From a virus, in the IMG/VR virus record IMGVR_UViG_3300046522_000733, positions 1-43,770 of that record: a DNA stretch of 43,770 nucleotides; one strand, written 5' to 3'. Shown here in pieces: positions 32,308-39,935 of this stretch. Positions within the stretch are counted from its first letter, which is position 1. Every line of letters starts with the position of its first letter. Made by a program: the position numbers and the translations under genes. Under the pieces are notes generated by a model, which saw only the letters and a list, made by a program, of their open reading frames with translations, was not told the DNA's origin and did not search any database.

Positions 32308-33432
32308 TCAGATCCGCTGCGGCATGAGGACATAGAGCGCGGCGCTTTCGTCGCTCGTCTGCCACAGTGTCGGGGAGGTACTGTCTGCCAGCAGCACGCG
32401 CGCTTTGCCGCCTTCGCCAACCTTCAGATGCGCCAGCATGTCGAGCAGATAGCGGCCATTAAAGCCGATCGTCACGGCAGGGCCAGTCAACTCGATCGGC
32501 ACTTCCTCGCTTGCGGTGCCATGCTCGGGGCTGACCACGCGCAACGTCACCTGACCATCGGCAAAGTCGAGCGCGATCAGCTTCGTTTTCTCGCTGCTGA
32601 TCGTCAGCACCCGGTCGACGGCCTCGGCCAGCGCCGACGGATCGAACCATGCGTCGATCCGGTTTCCCGCCGGTATGACGCGGGTATAATCGGGAAACTG
32701 GCCGTCGATCGTCTTCGTGGTCAGGACCACGGTGCCGAAATCGAACCGGCATTTGCCCGTGCTGACAGCCACGTCCACTTCGCCGCCTTCTTCATCCAGC
32801 AGGTCGGCCAGCGCCTTCACCGCCTTGCGCGGCAAAATGATGCTCGGCATCGCCTCTGCGCCGTCCGGCACCGGGGCATGATAGCGCGCCAGGCGGTGAC
32901 CATCCGTGGCGGCAGCGAACTGACTGTCCGACGCCGACGGCACATGCAGATAGATGCCGTTCAGATAATAGCGTGTCTCTTCGGTCGATATGGCAAAGCG
33001 GACGCTGTCGATCATCTTGGCCAGCGCACCGGCATCATGCGCCCATTCCGCATCCCAATCACCGACGGCAATCATCGGGAAATCGGTGGCGGGGAGGGTC
33101 GGCAGTTTGAAGCGGGACCGGCCGCATTTGATGACGATGCCAGTGTTCCCATCCGCCTCGACAACAGCCACCCCCTCCGCCGGCAGTTTCCCGGCGATCG
33201 AACGGAACGTGCCAGCATGGACTGTAAATTCCATCGCCCGATTGCTGCCCGGTTCCTCCAGATCGATCCGCTTTTCGACCATGATGTCCAGGTCGGTGGC
33301 GATCAGCATTGCCTGTCCCGGCGTCGACCGGATCAGCACGTTCGACAGGATCGGCACGGTGCTGCGCTTTTCGACCACGGCGTCGATCGCCTTCATCGCA
33401 TCGCGCAGCATCTTGACCTGAACTTTCATCAT
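32308..33432 (-). CDS. dnaN: DNA polymerase III sliding clamp (beta), phage-encoded
   Basis: A full-length clamp, 374 residues from ATG 33432 (alternative 33429). Upstream residues are an artefact of overlap with the preceding gene. Marks in order: MLRDAMKAIDAVVEKRSTVP, the NGIYLH segment, FAAATDGHRLARYHAPVPDG typical of domain 2, the TIDGQFPDYTRVIP strand and the final ALYVLMPQRI that packs near the protein-binding pocket. It would ring DNA and tether host DNA polymerase III. The start overlaps the previous gene by 4 bases, inside a replication operon, so it is phage-owned. A host-derived copy captured by the phage is likely. Confidence 0.93.
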   Translation of the reverse strand: MMKVQVKMLRDAMKAIDAVVEKRSTVPILSNVLIRSTPGQAMLIATDLDIMVEKRIDLEEPGSNRAMEFTVHAGTFRSIAGKLPAEGVAVVEADGNTGIVIKCGRSRFKLPTLPATDFPMIAVGDWDAEWAHDAGALAKMIDSVRFAISTEETRYYLNGIYLHVPSASDSQFAAATDGHRLARYHAPVPDGAEAMPSIILPRKAVKALADLLDEEGGEVDVAVSTGKCRFDFGTVVLTTKTIDGQFPDYTRVIPAGNRIDAWFDPSALAEAVDRVLTISSEKTKLIALDFADGQVTLRVVSPEHGTASEEVPIELTGPAVTIGFNGRYLLDMLAHLKVGEGGKARVLLADSTSPTLWQTSDESAALYVLMPQRI

Positions 33433-33959
33433 GCCGCTACGTCTCCCCGTTCGGCGTCCAGCGCCTGCGCCAGCAGCGCGATCATCGCGGCAACCGGCTT
33501 CTGATTGGTCCGCTGGGCATGGCGACAGACGCGCTTCCAGACAGGCTCCCACCGATCGCGCACGATCCCGGCCGCCAGCATCGGCGCGCCGTCCAGCGCC
33601 TTTTCCTGAAGCTGCGCCCCGACCGATACCGGCATGCCGGCGCCGCCGTTCAGACCGATGACGCGGGCAGACTGGCGGGTTTTACCAGCGTCGATCGCCT
33701 CCGCCTTCACCTGTGCCGCCAGACTGACCGGCACAGGCGCGATTTCAGCAGGCGCATCCTGCGCCGCATCCGTTCCCGTCTGTACCAACGACAGGCTGAA
33801 GGCACCGATCTTCCCCTGCGCCCGCAGCCGGGCGACCGCCGCCGCGAAATTGCCGATCGACAGGCCGGTCAGCTTGCGTAGCCCCGGCATGTCCCATCCG
33901 CCTTCCGGCGCCTCATGCTCCGTCATGACCCGGATGATGCTGTCCGCCGCGTCGCTCAT
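33429..33959 (-). CDS. Hypothetical protein with winged-helix-like N-terminus
   Basis: A 176-residue protein. Residues 1-60 read like a winged-helix replication or partition domain (DMPGLRKLTGLSIGNFAAAV, ARLRAQGKIGAF). The middle is low-complexity Ala/Pro/Val and the end is helical with a basic patch (RDRWEPVWKRVCRHAQRTNQ). It lies between the sliding clamp and a ParB-like protein and overlaps both by 4 bases. A DNA-binding accessory role is inferred; no family is certain. Confidence 0.6.
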   Translation of the reverse strand: MSDAADSIIRVMTEHEAPEGGWDMPGLRKLTGLSIGNFAAAVARLRAQGKIGAFSLSLVQTGTDAAQDAPAEIAPVPVSLAAQVKAEAIDAGKTRQSARVIGLNGGAGMPVSVGAQLQEKALDGAPMLAAGIVRDRWEPVWKRVCRHAQRTNQKPVAAMIALLAQALDAERGDVAA

Positions 33960-34765
33960 TGGCCCGCCTCCACCGCTTCATCGATCGCGCGCACGATCGC
34001 CACTTCGGCCGCGCTGCGCATGTCCAGATTGGGATTGTCCGCCTTCACGCGGATGATTTCGTCGCGCCACTCGACCTGCTCGCACCCGCCCAGGACCAGC
34101 GTGATCAGTTCCGGATGCGTCGCCCCATATTTGGCGACGGCGGCGACGATGCCGGGGAACAGCGTCCCGAAATAGCGCAGCACCTGACCATGAAAGGCCA
34201 CCGCACCGGCCAGACAGGACATGCGCAGGATCTTCACGCCATGGACGCGGACGCACCGCTCCAGCCCGGCGATATTGACCACATGCATCGGCTTCCAGCT
34301 GTCCGTGTTGGTCGTGTTGGCGATGCCCAGCCCGGCGGAGGCCAGCGCCTCGCTGATATCATGCGCCTCGACATTGCCGGCAGCCAGCGCTGCCTTGAAC
34401 AACTCCAGCTTGGTCAGCGGCCGACGCTGCTGATTCAGCGCGACGAACGCCGCCGCCTCATCCCGTTCGGAGGATGACGCGATGATGACACAGGGCAGGT
34501 CATAGATATCGCCCCGCTCGCGCGCCGCCGCCAGACGATGCTGGCCATCGATCACGAACAGTGCGCCATCCGGCCGCCGCGCGACATTCAGGGGCTGACA
34601 CAGACCCCAATCCCATTCCCGCGCGATCTTCTTGATCAGCGACTGGCTGGGGCCGACATCGGTCGACCGCTGATAGGTCGGGTCGATCGACAGGTCGGCG
34701 ATCGGCCGGAACTCCAGGCTGGGCCGCAGGCCGCGCTGCGGTAACCGCTTGATGACGCCACTCAT
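33956..34765 (-). CDS. ParB-like nuclease-fold protein (DUF6551-type)
   Basis: A 269-residue protein with the ParB/sulfiredoxin N-terminal fold: RPIADLSIDPTYQRSTDVGP (residues ~20-39), a short helix, VARRPDGALFVIDGQHRLAA (61-80, with the family's DGQHR box) and LPCVIIASSSERDEAAAFVA. Residues ~110-269 are helical and unlike classic ParB. The fold is shared by partition proteins and by phage ParB-like enzymes. No ParA ATPase is in the window. It overlaps the large ParB-like gene by 4 bases. Confidence 0.82.
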   Translation of the reverse strand: MSGVIKRLPQRGLRPSLEFRPIADLSIDPTYQRSTDVGPSQSLIKKIAREWDWGLCQPLNVARRPDGALFVIDGQHRLAAARERGDIYDLPCVIIASSSERDEAAAFVALNQQRRPLTKLELFKAALAAGNVEAHDISEALASAGLGIANTTNTDSWKPMHVVNIAGLERCVRVHGVKILRMSCLAGAVAFHGQVLRYFGTLFPGIVAAVAKYGATHPELITLVLGGCEQVEWRDEIIRVKADNPNLDMRSAAEVAIVRAIDEAVEAGQ

Positions 34766-36486
34766 GCTGCCTGTTCCTCGACGGCTTCGGCATCATAGGC
34801 CTCGACGCTGGGCCAATGCGGGCCGATAATATCGGCACCTGCAAGCAATTCTTCGATATTATTGAAGACACTGCCCTCGTCTGCATCGTGATCTACATCG
34901 CGCGCATCCGCAAACGTGCCGTCGGCCTGACGGAAATAGGGCGCCTCATCGACCAGAATGACCGCCGGAATTTCGGGAAGCGCAAGAATCGCAGACCGCC
35001 GATCTTCGCGTTCGGCGCGTGCGCGTTCTTCCATGTCCCGCCGGGCGGCATCGAGCGCCTCTTGCTTGTCCAGCTGCTCTTCAGCCGCAGCCATCTGCGC
35101 AGCGATGTCCGCTTCGGTCACCATCACCTGAATGCCGACCGGAAAGCATTTGCCGACGCCGGCAACATCTTGGGAGTGCCATAGCGACGGGCGGACATTG
35201 GTCCAGAACTGGCGCCCCTCGATCTTGTCATCGCGAATCTTGCGGGCGGCAAGGAAGGCTGCGACCGATCGCACCTCGCCCAATCGCCTGCGCGCCGCGA
35301 TCTGCTCGGGCGTCTCGCTGGGCTTTTCCTGACCCGGCGGCGGAATGACATCGTCCAGGCGGCCCGCCGGCACGAAGAAACGCTGCTCGATCTTGAATTC
35401 GCCTTCGCGATCGACACTGGCCACGGCAACAATATCGATACCCTTTTCCGTGGCCGTCTTACGCAGATCATCATAGCCGGGCAGGTTGTAGCGATAGCCC
35501 TTGTCGACCAACTTGAAGCCCTTCGGCGGCTTGGGCATGGCCCCTTGCCGGATGGCTGGCGGGATCAGCACGTCGCTGGTCGTGGGAAAGCCTTTCTGCG
35601 CCTCCCTCAGCAGCCTTGGCTTCTGATATTCGGCGACGGCGCGGGCGACCGACAGGACGATCGCGCTATGCATCACCTTCCGGTTGCCGTATCTTTCGGC
35701 GTCGGCGAACAGATCATCCTCATACTGGCCGCCCTGTTCCTCATAGCGCTTCGCGCCCACCAGCTTGAACAGCGCGTCCGACGTGGTCATTTGCTGGGAC
35801 TGATAGGCGAAGCGGATATTCCACGCCTTGTGCGGCTCATAGGACTTCTTGTCCTCGACCGCGAAGACCCGAAGCTGCAACTTGTGATCCTGACTTTCGG
35901 CATAGGCCATCGCCGCGTCGATCGTCAGCTTGCCCGCGCGCATCGCGTCAAGGATATCGGGCGCCAGCGCCGCCAGCCGCAACCGTTGCCGCACATAGCG
36001 CTCACTGAAACCGAACTTCTTGGCCAGATCGGCGGGCGTCACCGTGCCGGATTGCATCAACGCCTGAAACGCCAGGAATTCGTCCGCCGGATTCATGTCC
36101 CGCTTCGCCAGATTTTCCGACAGCGACAGGTCGATCGCCTCCGCCGCCGTGCGCAGCAGCACCGGCACCGGAAACGCATGGTCGATCGCACCGCGCCGGT
36201 ACAGCAGGTCCAGCGCCTGAAGCCGCCGCCCGCCGCCCACGATATAGACCGCCGCCTTGTCGATATCGGTGTCGCCGGCATAACCGATCAGATTCTGCAA
36301 CAGGCCGTGCGCCGCGATATCGTCGGCCAGGCTCTCGACATCGACCGCCTTGTCGGTGTGCCGCACATTTTCCGGCGCGCGCAACAGCCGCCCCAGCGGA
36401 ATCATGTCGATACCGCTGATGATGGAAATTACCGTTTCGCTTTCACTTTCAGGCGCAACCGGCGCCGCTTTCTTCGCTCTGGCCAT
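34762..36486 (-). CDS. Large ParB-family DNA-binding protein
   Basis: A 574-residue protein with an N-terminal ParB domain (PLGRLLRAPENVRHTDKAVD, GLLQNLIGYA, YIVGGGRRLQAL at 81-92), the characteristic SENLAKRDMNPADEFLAF box (123-140) and a helix-turn-helix TPADLAKKFGFSERYVRQRL (150-169). Residues ~200-574 extend well past normal ParB size. They include a possible zinc-free helical region and an acidic C-terminus. It likely binds specific DNA sites. Without ParA nearby, regulation, origin organisation or defence inhibition are alternatives. It starts 12 bases past the upstream gene stop. Confidence 0.85.
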   Translation of the reverse strand: MARAKKAAPVAPESESETVISIISGIDMIPLGRLLRAPENVRHTDKAVDVESLADDIAAHGLLQNLIGYAGDTDIDKAAVYIVGGGRRLQALDLLYRRGAIDHAFPVPVLLRTAAEAIDLSLSENLAKRDMNPADEFLAFQALMQSGTVTPADLAKKFGFSERYVRQRLRLAALAPDILDAMRAGKLTIDAAMAYAESQDHKLQLRVFAVEDKKSYEPHKAWNIRFAYQSQQMTTSDALFKLVGAKRYEEQGGQYEDDLFADAERYGNRKVMHSAIVLSVARAVAEYQKPRLLREAQKGFPTTSDVLIPPAIRQGAMPKPPKGFKLVDKGYRYNLPGYDDLRKTATEKGIDIVAVASVDREGEFKIEQRFFVPAGRLDDVIPPPGQEKPSETPEQIAARRRLGEVRSVAAFLAARKIRDDKIEGRQFWTNVRPSLWHSQDVAGVGKCFPVGIQVMVTEADIAAQMAAAEEQLDKQEALDAARRDMEERARAEREDRRSAILALPEIPAVILVDEAPYFRQADGTFADARDVDHDADEGSVFNNIEELLAGADIIGPHWPSVEAYDAEAVEEQAA

Positions 36487-36498
36487 GTGGGATGTCCT

Positions 36499-36903
36499 TC
36501 AGTTGGGATGATTGACGGGCGTGGCGGTGGAGAGGTCCGCCGCCACGCCCGTTCCGCCGTGCGACCCGAAGGCGGCGGGAATGGAAAGGACGGGGGCGGC
36601 TGTGCAGCCCGCCCCCGCAAGGTTGGCGCCGCCAGGGGAAGCCGCAGGGTAGGGGGCGACGCTGTTGGATTGGGTCGAGGGAACGGCGAATTCCGGCGCC
36701 GCCCCCTCTATGCCGCCACGAAGGGCACGTGACGTGGCGGCAATCTCTTGTTCGGCCTCGCGGTCGATCTCGTCGGCCCAATGCTCGGCCAGATTGATGT
36801 CCAGGCCATAGATATCCGCAAGCTGGCCCAGCATGGACCGCCCGACATTCTGATAGCGCGCGGCGAACTGGCGGCGCGTGATGACCATGTCGATAAAGCT
36901 CAT
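36499..36903 (-). CDS. Hypothetical protein, disordered C-terminus
   Basis: A 134-residue protein. The first ~60 residues are helical (ITRRQFAARYQNVGRSMLGQ, NLAEHWADEIDREAEQEI). The rest is Pro/Ala/Ser/Gly-rich and likely disordered. Its ATG overlaps the stop of the winged-helix gene by 4 bases. I recognise no family. The low-complexity end is unusual for a replication-operon protein and might bind other proteins. Confidence 0.55.
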   Translation of the reverse strand: MSFIDMVITRRQFAARYQNVGRSMLGQLADIYGLDINLAEHWADEIDREAEQEIAATSRALRGGIEGAAPEFAVPSTQSNSVAPYPAASPGGANLAGAGCTAAPVLSIPAAFGSHGGTGVAADLSTATPVNHPN

Positions 36904-37436
36904 AACACCCCCCTCGCGGTGGATTTTCCGGTGCCGACGAAGGTGACGACACGGCGCTGCCGCACGCCGAAATTCTCGACGGCAATGATCTTTTGCTCGA
37001 CCAGCTGGTTAAACAGGTAACGGGCGGCCTCCGCATTCTTCAGCCCCATTTCCCGCGCGATCTCGGCATTGGTGCGGGCCGGGATGCCCAGCCGCACGCA
37101 CCGCTGAAGGATCGCCAGCACCCGGCCGACCGGCGTTTCCGGCACGATCGCCGGCACGGCCTTCACCCGGTCGGCGCCGCGCTCGGGAAAGCGCCGCACC
37201 GCGAAATATTCCCACTCGCCATTGCGCTTGCGCTGGTGCGTGCGGATTTCCTGCTCTTCCACCAGCTCGCGCGCCCGCACGACGATGTCGCGCCGCTGGT
37301 CCAGCGTGACGCCGCGGGCATAGACGAACTCGGCCCCGGCCGACGCACCGGCCAGCCACTCTTCCAGCGCCGATACCGACTCCGAAAAACAGACCGGCGC
37401 ACCCGGAAAGCGTAAATCCTTCACCCGCGTTGCCAT
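36900..37436 (-). CDS. Winged-helix DNA-binding protein
   Basis: A 178-residue protein. Residues 1-90 contain VSALEEWLAGASAGAEFVYA and a basic TLDQRRDIVVRARELVEEQE followed by RTHQRKRNGEWEYFAVRR. Residues ~105-170 look like a winged helix: RVLAILQRCVRLGIPARTNA, EIAREMGLKNAEAARYLFNQ, LVEQKIIAVENFGVRQRRVV. It probably binds DNA as a regulator or replication accessory. It overlaps the next gene by 4 bases and lies 6 bases past the preceding stop. Confidence 0.7.
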   Translation of the reverse strand: MATRVKDLRFPGAPVCFSESVSALEEWLAGASAGAEFVYARGVTLDQRRDIVVRARELVEEQEIRTHQRKRNGEWEYFAVRRFPERGADRVKAVPAIVPETPVGRVLAILQRCVRLGIPARTNAEIAREMGLKNAEAARYLFNQLVEQKIIAVENFGVRQRRVVTFVGTGKSTARGVL

Positions 37437-37442
37437 CCCCCG

Positions 37443-37937
37443 TCAGTCCCCCGCGACCACGGCACGCATCTGCGCCCGCATCTGCAACGCCAGCGCCAGC
37501 AACTGGTCGACATCGTCCAGCAGGCGCAGCCGCGCGATATCGTCGCGGCACACCTTCTGGTCATCGGCCAGCGCGGCACAGATTTTCGTCGTGATTTCGG
37601 CCGTTTCGGTGGACACCAGCCCGACCTTGGTCAGCCAGTCGCCCGCGCCCGCATCTTCCGTCGGCAGCGCGAACAGCTCAAACCCCTGCATCTTGGCCAG
37701 GGCGCGCGTGATATGCGGCCACCCATCCTGACCCGTGCCCAGTTCCTCCAGTTGCGGCACCAGCCGCAACGGAATGAACTCGCGCGCCCGCTTGTCGCCC
37801 CAGGCCATGATGACGGCCCGGCTGCGCTCCAGCTGCATCGCCACGAAATCCTGCTTGCCAGCCGCCATCACCGCATCGGCGGTCGCGGCGCTGATCAGCA
37901 CATCGCTTGGCGTCAGATGGTCTGCCCCCCGCGCCAT
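37443..37937 (-). CDS. First gene of the left replication operon, hypothetical
   Basis: From ATG 37937 it encodes 164 residues; GAGGG lies 8 bases upstream. A start at 37970 adds 11 residues but has a poor ribosome site. The N-terminus (HLTPSDVLISAATADAVMAA) and the middle (AIIMAWGDKRAREFIPLRLV-like) are helical. The end is two helices (LRLLDDVDQLLALALQMRAQ). It is the first member of the coupled replication block, so it may be a regulator or early switch protein. No family is recognised. Confidence 0.6.
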   Translation of the reverse strand: MARGADHLTPSDVLISAATADAVMAAGKQDFVAMQLERSRAVIMAWGDKRAREFIPLRLVPQLEELGTGQDGWPHITRALAKMQGFELFALPTEDAGAGDWLTKVGLVSTETAEITTKICAALADDQKVCRDDIARLRLLDDVDQLLALALQMRAQMRAVVAGD

Positions 37938-38044
37938 GTCATTGACCCTCGACGGGACGATGACAGCCATTCAAAACCGGACTTGTAGCCGGTCCGCTGG
38001 GGCCTATCGTGCGATAGCCACGACTCGCACGGAAGGAATGACGA

Positions 38045-38302
38045 TTGAGTGACCGAGACACGGAAGCAACAGCGGCCTTCGCCTTCGTCACAGCAATCCT
38101 GCAAGAACTGGATAGCAAGCACGCGGGCTTCGCTGAGGCGGTCTTCGCGAGGATAGAGCAGGAAATCGAGCAAAGCGACGACGTCCGCAATCCTGCAATC
38201 CTGGCACACCATGATGAGCTGGTCGAAGGACTGGAGTTGGTTCGTGCCAGCATGAAGGAAATCAGCACGAAGGGGCCTCCTTACACGCCGTTTTGGGACT
38301 GA
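38045..38302 (+). CDS. Small acidic helical protein, opposite strand
   Basis: An 85-residue acidic, helical protein that begins with TTG (AGT GAC following) and GGAAGGA 8 bases upstream. The sequence ATAAFAFVTAILQELDSKHA, then GFAEAVFARIEQEIEQSDDV, and the final PPYTPFWD look like real coding. It reads rightward between two leftward blocks, and its last 41 bases overlap the end of the D5-like gene. No family is recognised. The TTG start and the overlap lower certainty. Confidence 0.5.
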   Translation: MSDRDTEATAAFAFVTAILQELDSKHAGFAEAVFARIEQEIEQSDDVRNPAILAHHDELVEGLELVRASMKEISTKGPPYTPFWD

Positions 38303-38651
38303 CGGACAGGCCGACCCAGTAGACGCCACCGCTCACGATCTTGCGATAACCTGCATCCGACATCGCACGGCTGAATGCTTTGGCGCTCCAAGGCTTCTTG
38401 CCTGTGAGCGCGCACCACCCGACAAAGGCGTCGTAAAGTTCTGCCGATCGAACCTGCGCCCCAACTGACATTATCGTCTGAGCGGCTAGGAACAGCCGCA
38501 GCGGGTCAGTCTCATGCCGCACATCGAGGGAGGGCCGCCCAATGACGAAAGCGGCGAATTCCTGGGCAACTGCGGTAATGCGGTCGCCACGCTCGCCAGC
38601 GCCAATCGCAAGGCGCACGCATTCCAATCTGATATCACGATCATTCATCAC
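38262..38651 (-). CDS. Standalone D5-type C-terminal domain protein
   Basis: A 129-residue protein. Residues ~67-118 (VRSAELYDAFVGWCALTGKK, PWSAKAFSRAMSDAGYRKIV, GGVYWVGLSV) closely parallel the C-terminal domain of the phage's own primase-helicase (SSRLYDVFVAWCKAAGEREW, SQKGFSKAMLDKGF, DGMQWLGMRLV). That is the Pox_D5/P4-primase-type DNA-binding domain. The first ~60 residues are a different helical segment. Without a helicase core it may bind the same DNA site as the primase. It lies directly after the Cro-like gene, overlapping its stop. Confidence 0.72.
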   Translation of the reverse strand: MMNDRDIRLECVRLAIGAGERGDRITAVAQEFAAFVIGRPSLDVRHETDPLRLFLAAQTIMSVGAQVRSAELYDAFVGWCALTGKKPWSAKAFSRAMSDAGYRKIVSGGVYWVGLSVSPKTACKEAPSC

Positions 38652-38869
38652 GCTGCCTCCCCGACAATTTTACGGCTGTTGTCGGGTGACGGGGGCGCTG
38701 CGATCGAGATATTCAAGCGATCAGCCATCGCCTGAACGCCGGGCATGCGCCATTTTGGAATTCTGTCGCCGCTCTTCCAACTGGAAACAGTGGAAGGGGG
38801 AAGCTCTAATTCGCGCGCTACGGCACTGGTGCCGCCAAGTGCGTCAATTATTTCAGATGCTGTTTCCAT
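38648..38869 (-). CDS. Cro-like repressor (YdaS-type HTH)
   Basis: A 73-residue protein with a helix-turn-helix: IIDALGGTSAVARELELPPS, TVSSWKSGDRIPKWRMPGVQ. The GGTSAVAREL...SSWK pattern is the YdaS/Cro-like family. It faces the CI gene across ~48 bp of operator DNA. No ribosome site precedes the ATG, and the predicted PL start would lie on that ATG, so the mRNA is probably leaderless. The role expected is to switch off CI and tune the early leftward operon. Stop and next start overlap. Confidence 0.82.
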   Translation of the reverse strand: METASEIIDALGGTSAVARELELPPSTVSSWKSGDRIPKWRMPGVQAMADRLNISIAAPPSPDNSRKIVGEAA

Positions 38870-38875
38870 GAAGTA

Positions 38876-38896
38876 GAATTACGAATTTCGTAATTC
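38876..38896. promoter_or_regulatory. Operator O1
   Basis: A perfect 10-1-10 palindrome GAATTACGAA-T-TTCGTAATTC. It overlaps the PL spacer and -10, so bound CI would block the Cro-like gene. Confidence 0.82.
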
Positions 38897-38904
38897 AAAA
38901 TCAA
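38876..38904 (-). promoter_or_regulatory. PL promoter for the Cro-like gene
   Basis: On the minus strand TTGATT (38904-38899), a 17-base spacer, then TAATTC (38881-38876) form a -35/-10 pair; the -10 is weak. The spacer and -10 contain operator O1. Six bases separate the -10 from the ATG of the Cro-like gene, so transcription would start at or next to the start codon. The same design recurs at PR. Confidence 0.65.
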
Positions 38905-38909
38905 GTGGG

Positions 38910-38930
38910 AAATTACGATGTTCGTTATCG
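38910..38930. promoter_or_regulatory. Operator O2
   Basis: Imperfect copy of the 21-bp operator; the left half AATTACGA is intact and the right half TTCGTTATCG is diverged. Its centre is 34 bp from that of O1. It overlaps the ATG of the CI gene, so it may give autoregulation. Confidence 0.6.
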
Positions 38931-39583
38931 ACCGCGAGTTACGATTTTCGCAATGTGCGCGTGTGCTAACAAACAACGAATTGATCGCCGAATTGCGGAC
39001 TCAGCTTGAGCAGCGGAGGTTCACCCAGAAGGCCGTGGCCGACCATCTGGGGATCGCCCCCGCACGCATAAGTGAAATGCTCAAAGGTGGTCGTCGCGTG
39101 CAGACTGACGAAGTCGCACCACTTGCTCGCTTATTAGGTATAGCCGCCGATGCGGAGCAGAGAATGGTACCCGATGGCGCTAAGCCCGTTCAATCCGTGC
39201 CGCTGCTAGGAGAGGTGCCTGCTGGCCCATGGCGGGAAGCGGTCAGGAACGCCAGCCGTCATTTGCAGGTCGCGGTCCCTGGAACGCGCCCACATGCCTA
39301 TGCTCTGACGGTATCCGGCGACTCAATGGATCGCATTGTAAGGAATGGTGCCGAAATCATCATCGACCCTGATGACCTCGATCTATTTGACAAGTGGCTA
39401 TATGTCGTTCGCAACCCCGACGGCGAAGTAACCTTCAAACAGTATCGCGATAGTCCTGCACGCTTAGTCCCTTGCTCTAGTAACCCCACACACGCCACGA
39501 TACCCCTGAGTGATCGCGGTTATGAAATTGTCGGGCGAGTGGTACTGATCACTTTCCCGCCCAGTCAGGCCGCCTTGGACTGA
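38918..39583 (+). CDS. CI-type repressor, LexA-like (S24 peptidase)
   Basis: A 221-residue repressor. Residues ~20-75 are a helix-turn-helix (FTQKAVADHLGIAPARISEM). A cleavage site follows at Ala102-Gly103 (GEVPAGPW), and the C-terminal protease/dimer domain has Ser136 in SGDSM and Lys174 in TFKQY, the LexA/CI autocleavage dyad. It would hold PL and PR off and be cleaved when RecA is activated. The start at 38918 has a weak GGGA and overlaps operators O2 and O3; GTG 38963 and TTG 38981 are possible alternatives. The gene diverges from the Cro-like gene. Confidence 0.9.
   Translation: MFVIDRELRFSQCARVLTNNELIAELRTQLEQRRFTQKAVADHLGIAPARISEMLKGGRRVQTDEVAPLARLLGIAADAEQRMVPDGAKPVQSVPLLGEVPAGPWREAVRNASRHLQVAVPGTRPHAYALTVSGDSMDRIVRNGAEIIIDPDDLDLFDKWLYVVRNPDGEVTFKQYRDSPARLVPCSSNPTHATIPLSDRGYEIVGRVVLITFPPSQAALD
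38936..38956. promoter_or_regulatory. Operator O3
   Basis: A more diverged copy (GAGTTACGATTTTCGCAATGT) inside the first codons of the CI gene as drawn, 26 bp from O2 centre to centre. It may set the repressor's own level or mark a later true start. Confidence 0.55.
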
Positions 39584-39732
39584 ACCTGTTCCCGGCGGAC
39601 TTCGAAGTCGCCGGGGACAGTTACATAAAATGCTCCCCATTCATCGTAGCTGCCCAGCCCTTCCGCTATGAGGTCGCGGCGCATTTTGTGCTTGCACTGT
39701 CGCCAAGGTCCAACCGGTTTTCTGAAGCACAT
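39565..39732 (-). CDS. Small hypothetical protein behind the repressor
   Basis: From ATG 39732 it is 55 residues; a TTG start at 39816 would give 83. The core (MRRDLIAEGLGSYDEWGAFY, VTVPGDFEVRREQVQSKAA) has the look of a real small protein with a Trp/Tyr-rich strand segment. No good ribosome site is seen for either start. It reads leftward, and its last 19 bases overlap the end of the CI gene. Function is unknown. The 352-bp stretch from 39584 to 39935 otherwise holds operators O4/O5 and PR. Confidence 0.45.
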   Translation of the reverse strand: MCFRKPVGPWRQCKHKMRRDLIAEGLGSYDEWGAFYVTVPGDFEVRREQVQSKAA

Positions 39733-39860
39733 AGCCCGATACCAAATAATCTCTCGCAACACCGCCTCCCGATTCGCATCGAGAACGATAAAGAACAAAT
39801 TGCGAACATGGATCAAGCGCCTTGCCGAAATTTACCTGTGCATAAACAGGACACTGCGAT

Positions 39861-39881
39861 GAATTACGATATTCGTATTGA
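39861..39881. promoter_or_regulatory. Operator O4
   Basis: GAATTACGATATTCGTATTGA, left half perfect, right half diverged after TTCGTA. It lies upstream of and touches the PR -35. Confidence 0.65.
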
Positions 39882-39906
39882 CGTTGAATTACGAAAACCG
39901 TAATTC
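39878..39906 (+). promoter_or_regulatory. PR promoter for the rightward operon
   Basis: TTGACG (39878-39883), a 17-base spacer, then TAATTC (39901-39906). The spacer begins TTGAATTACGAAA, as in PL, and the -10 hexamer is identical to that of PL. Operator O5 covers the spacer and -10. The first gene downstream starts at 39936 with GGGAGG just before it, giving a leader of about 23 bases. Confidence 0.65.
39886..39906. promoter_or_regulatory. Operator O5
   Basis: GAATTACGAAAACCGTAATTC, outer halves matching O1 perfectly and only the central bases changed. It overlaps the PR -10, so CI binding would silence the rightward operon. Confidence 0.75.
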
Positions 39907-39935
39907 GCCTTCCGTCACCACAACGGGAGGCAATC

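Noticed and set aside
33433-33552. 40-residue N-terminal extension of the sliding clamp
   Set aside because: It overlaps the upstream gene and does not resemble DnaN, whose normal start is at 33432 or 33429.
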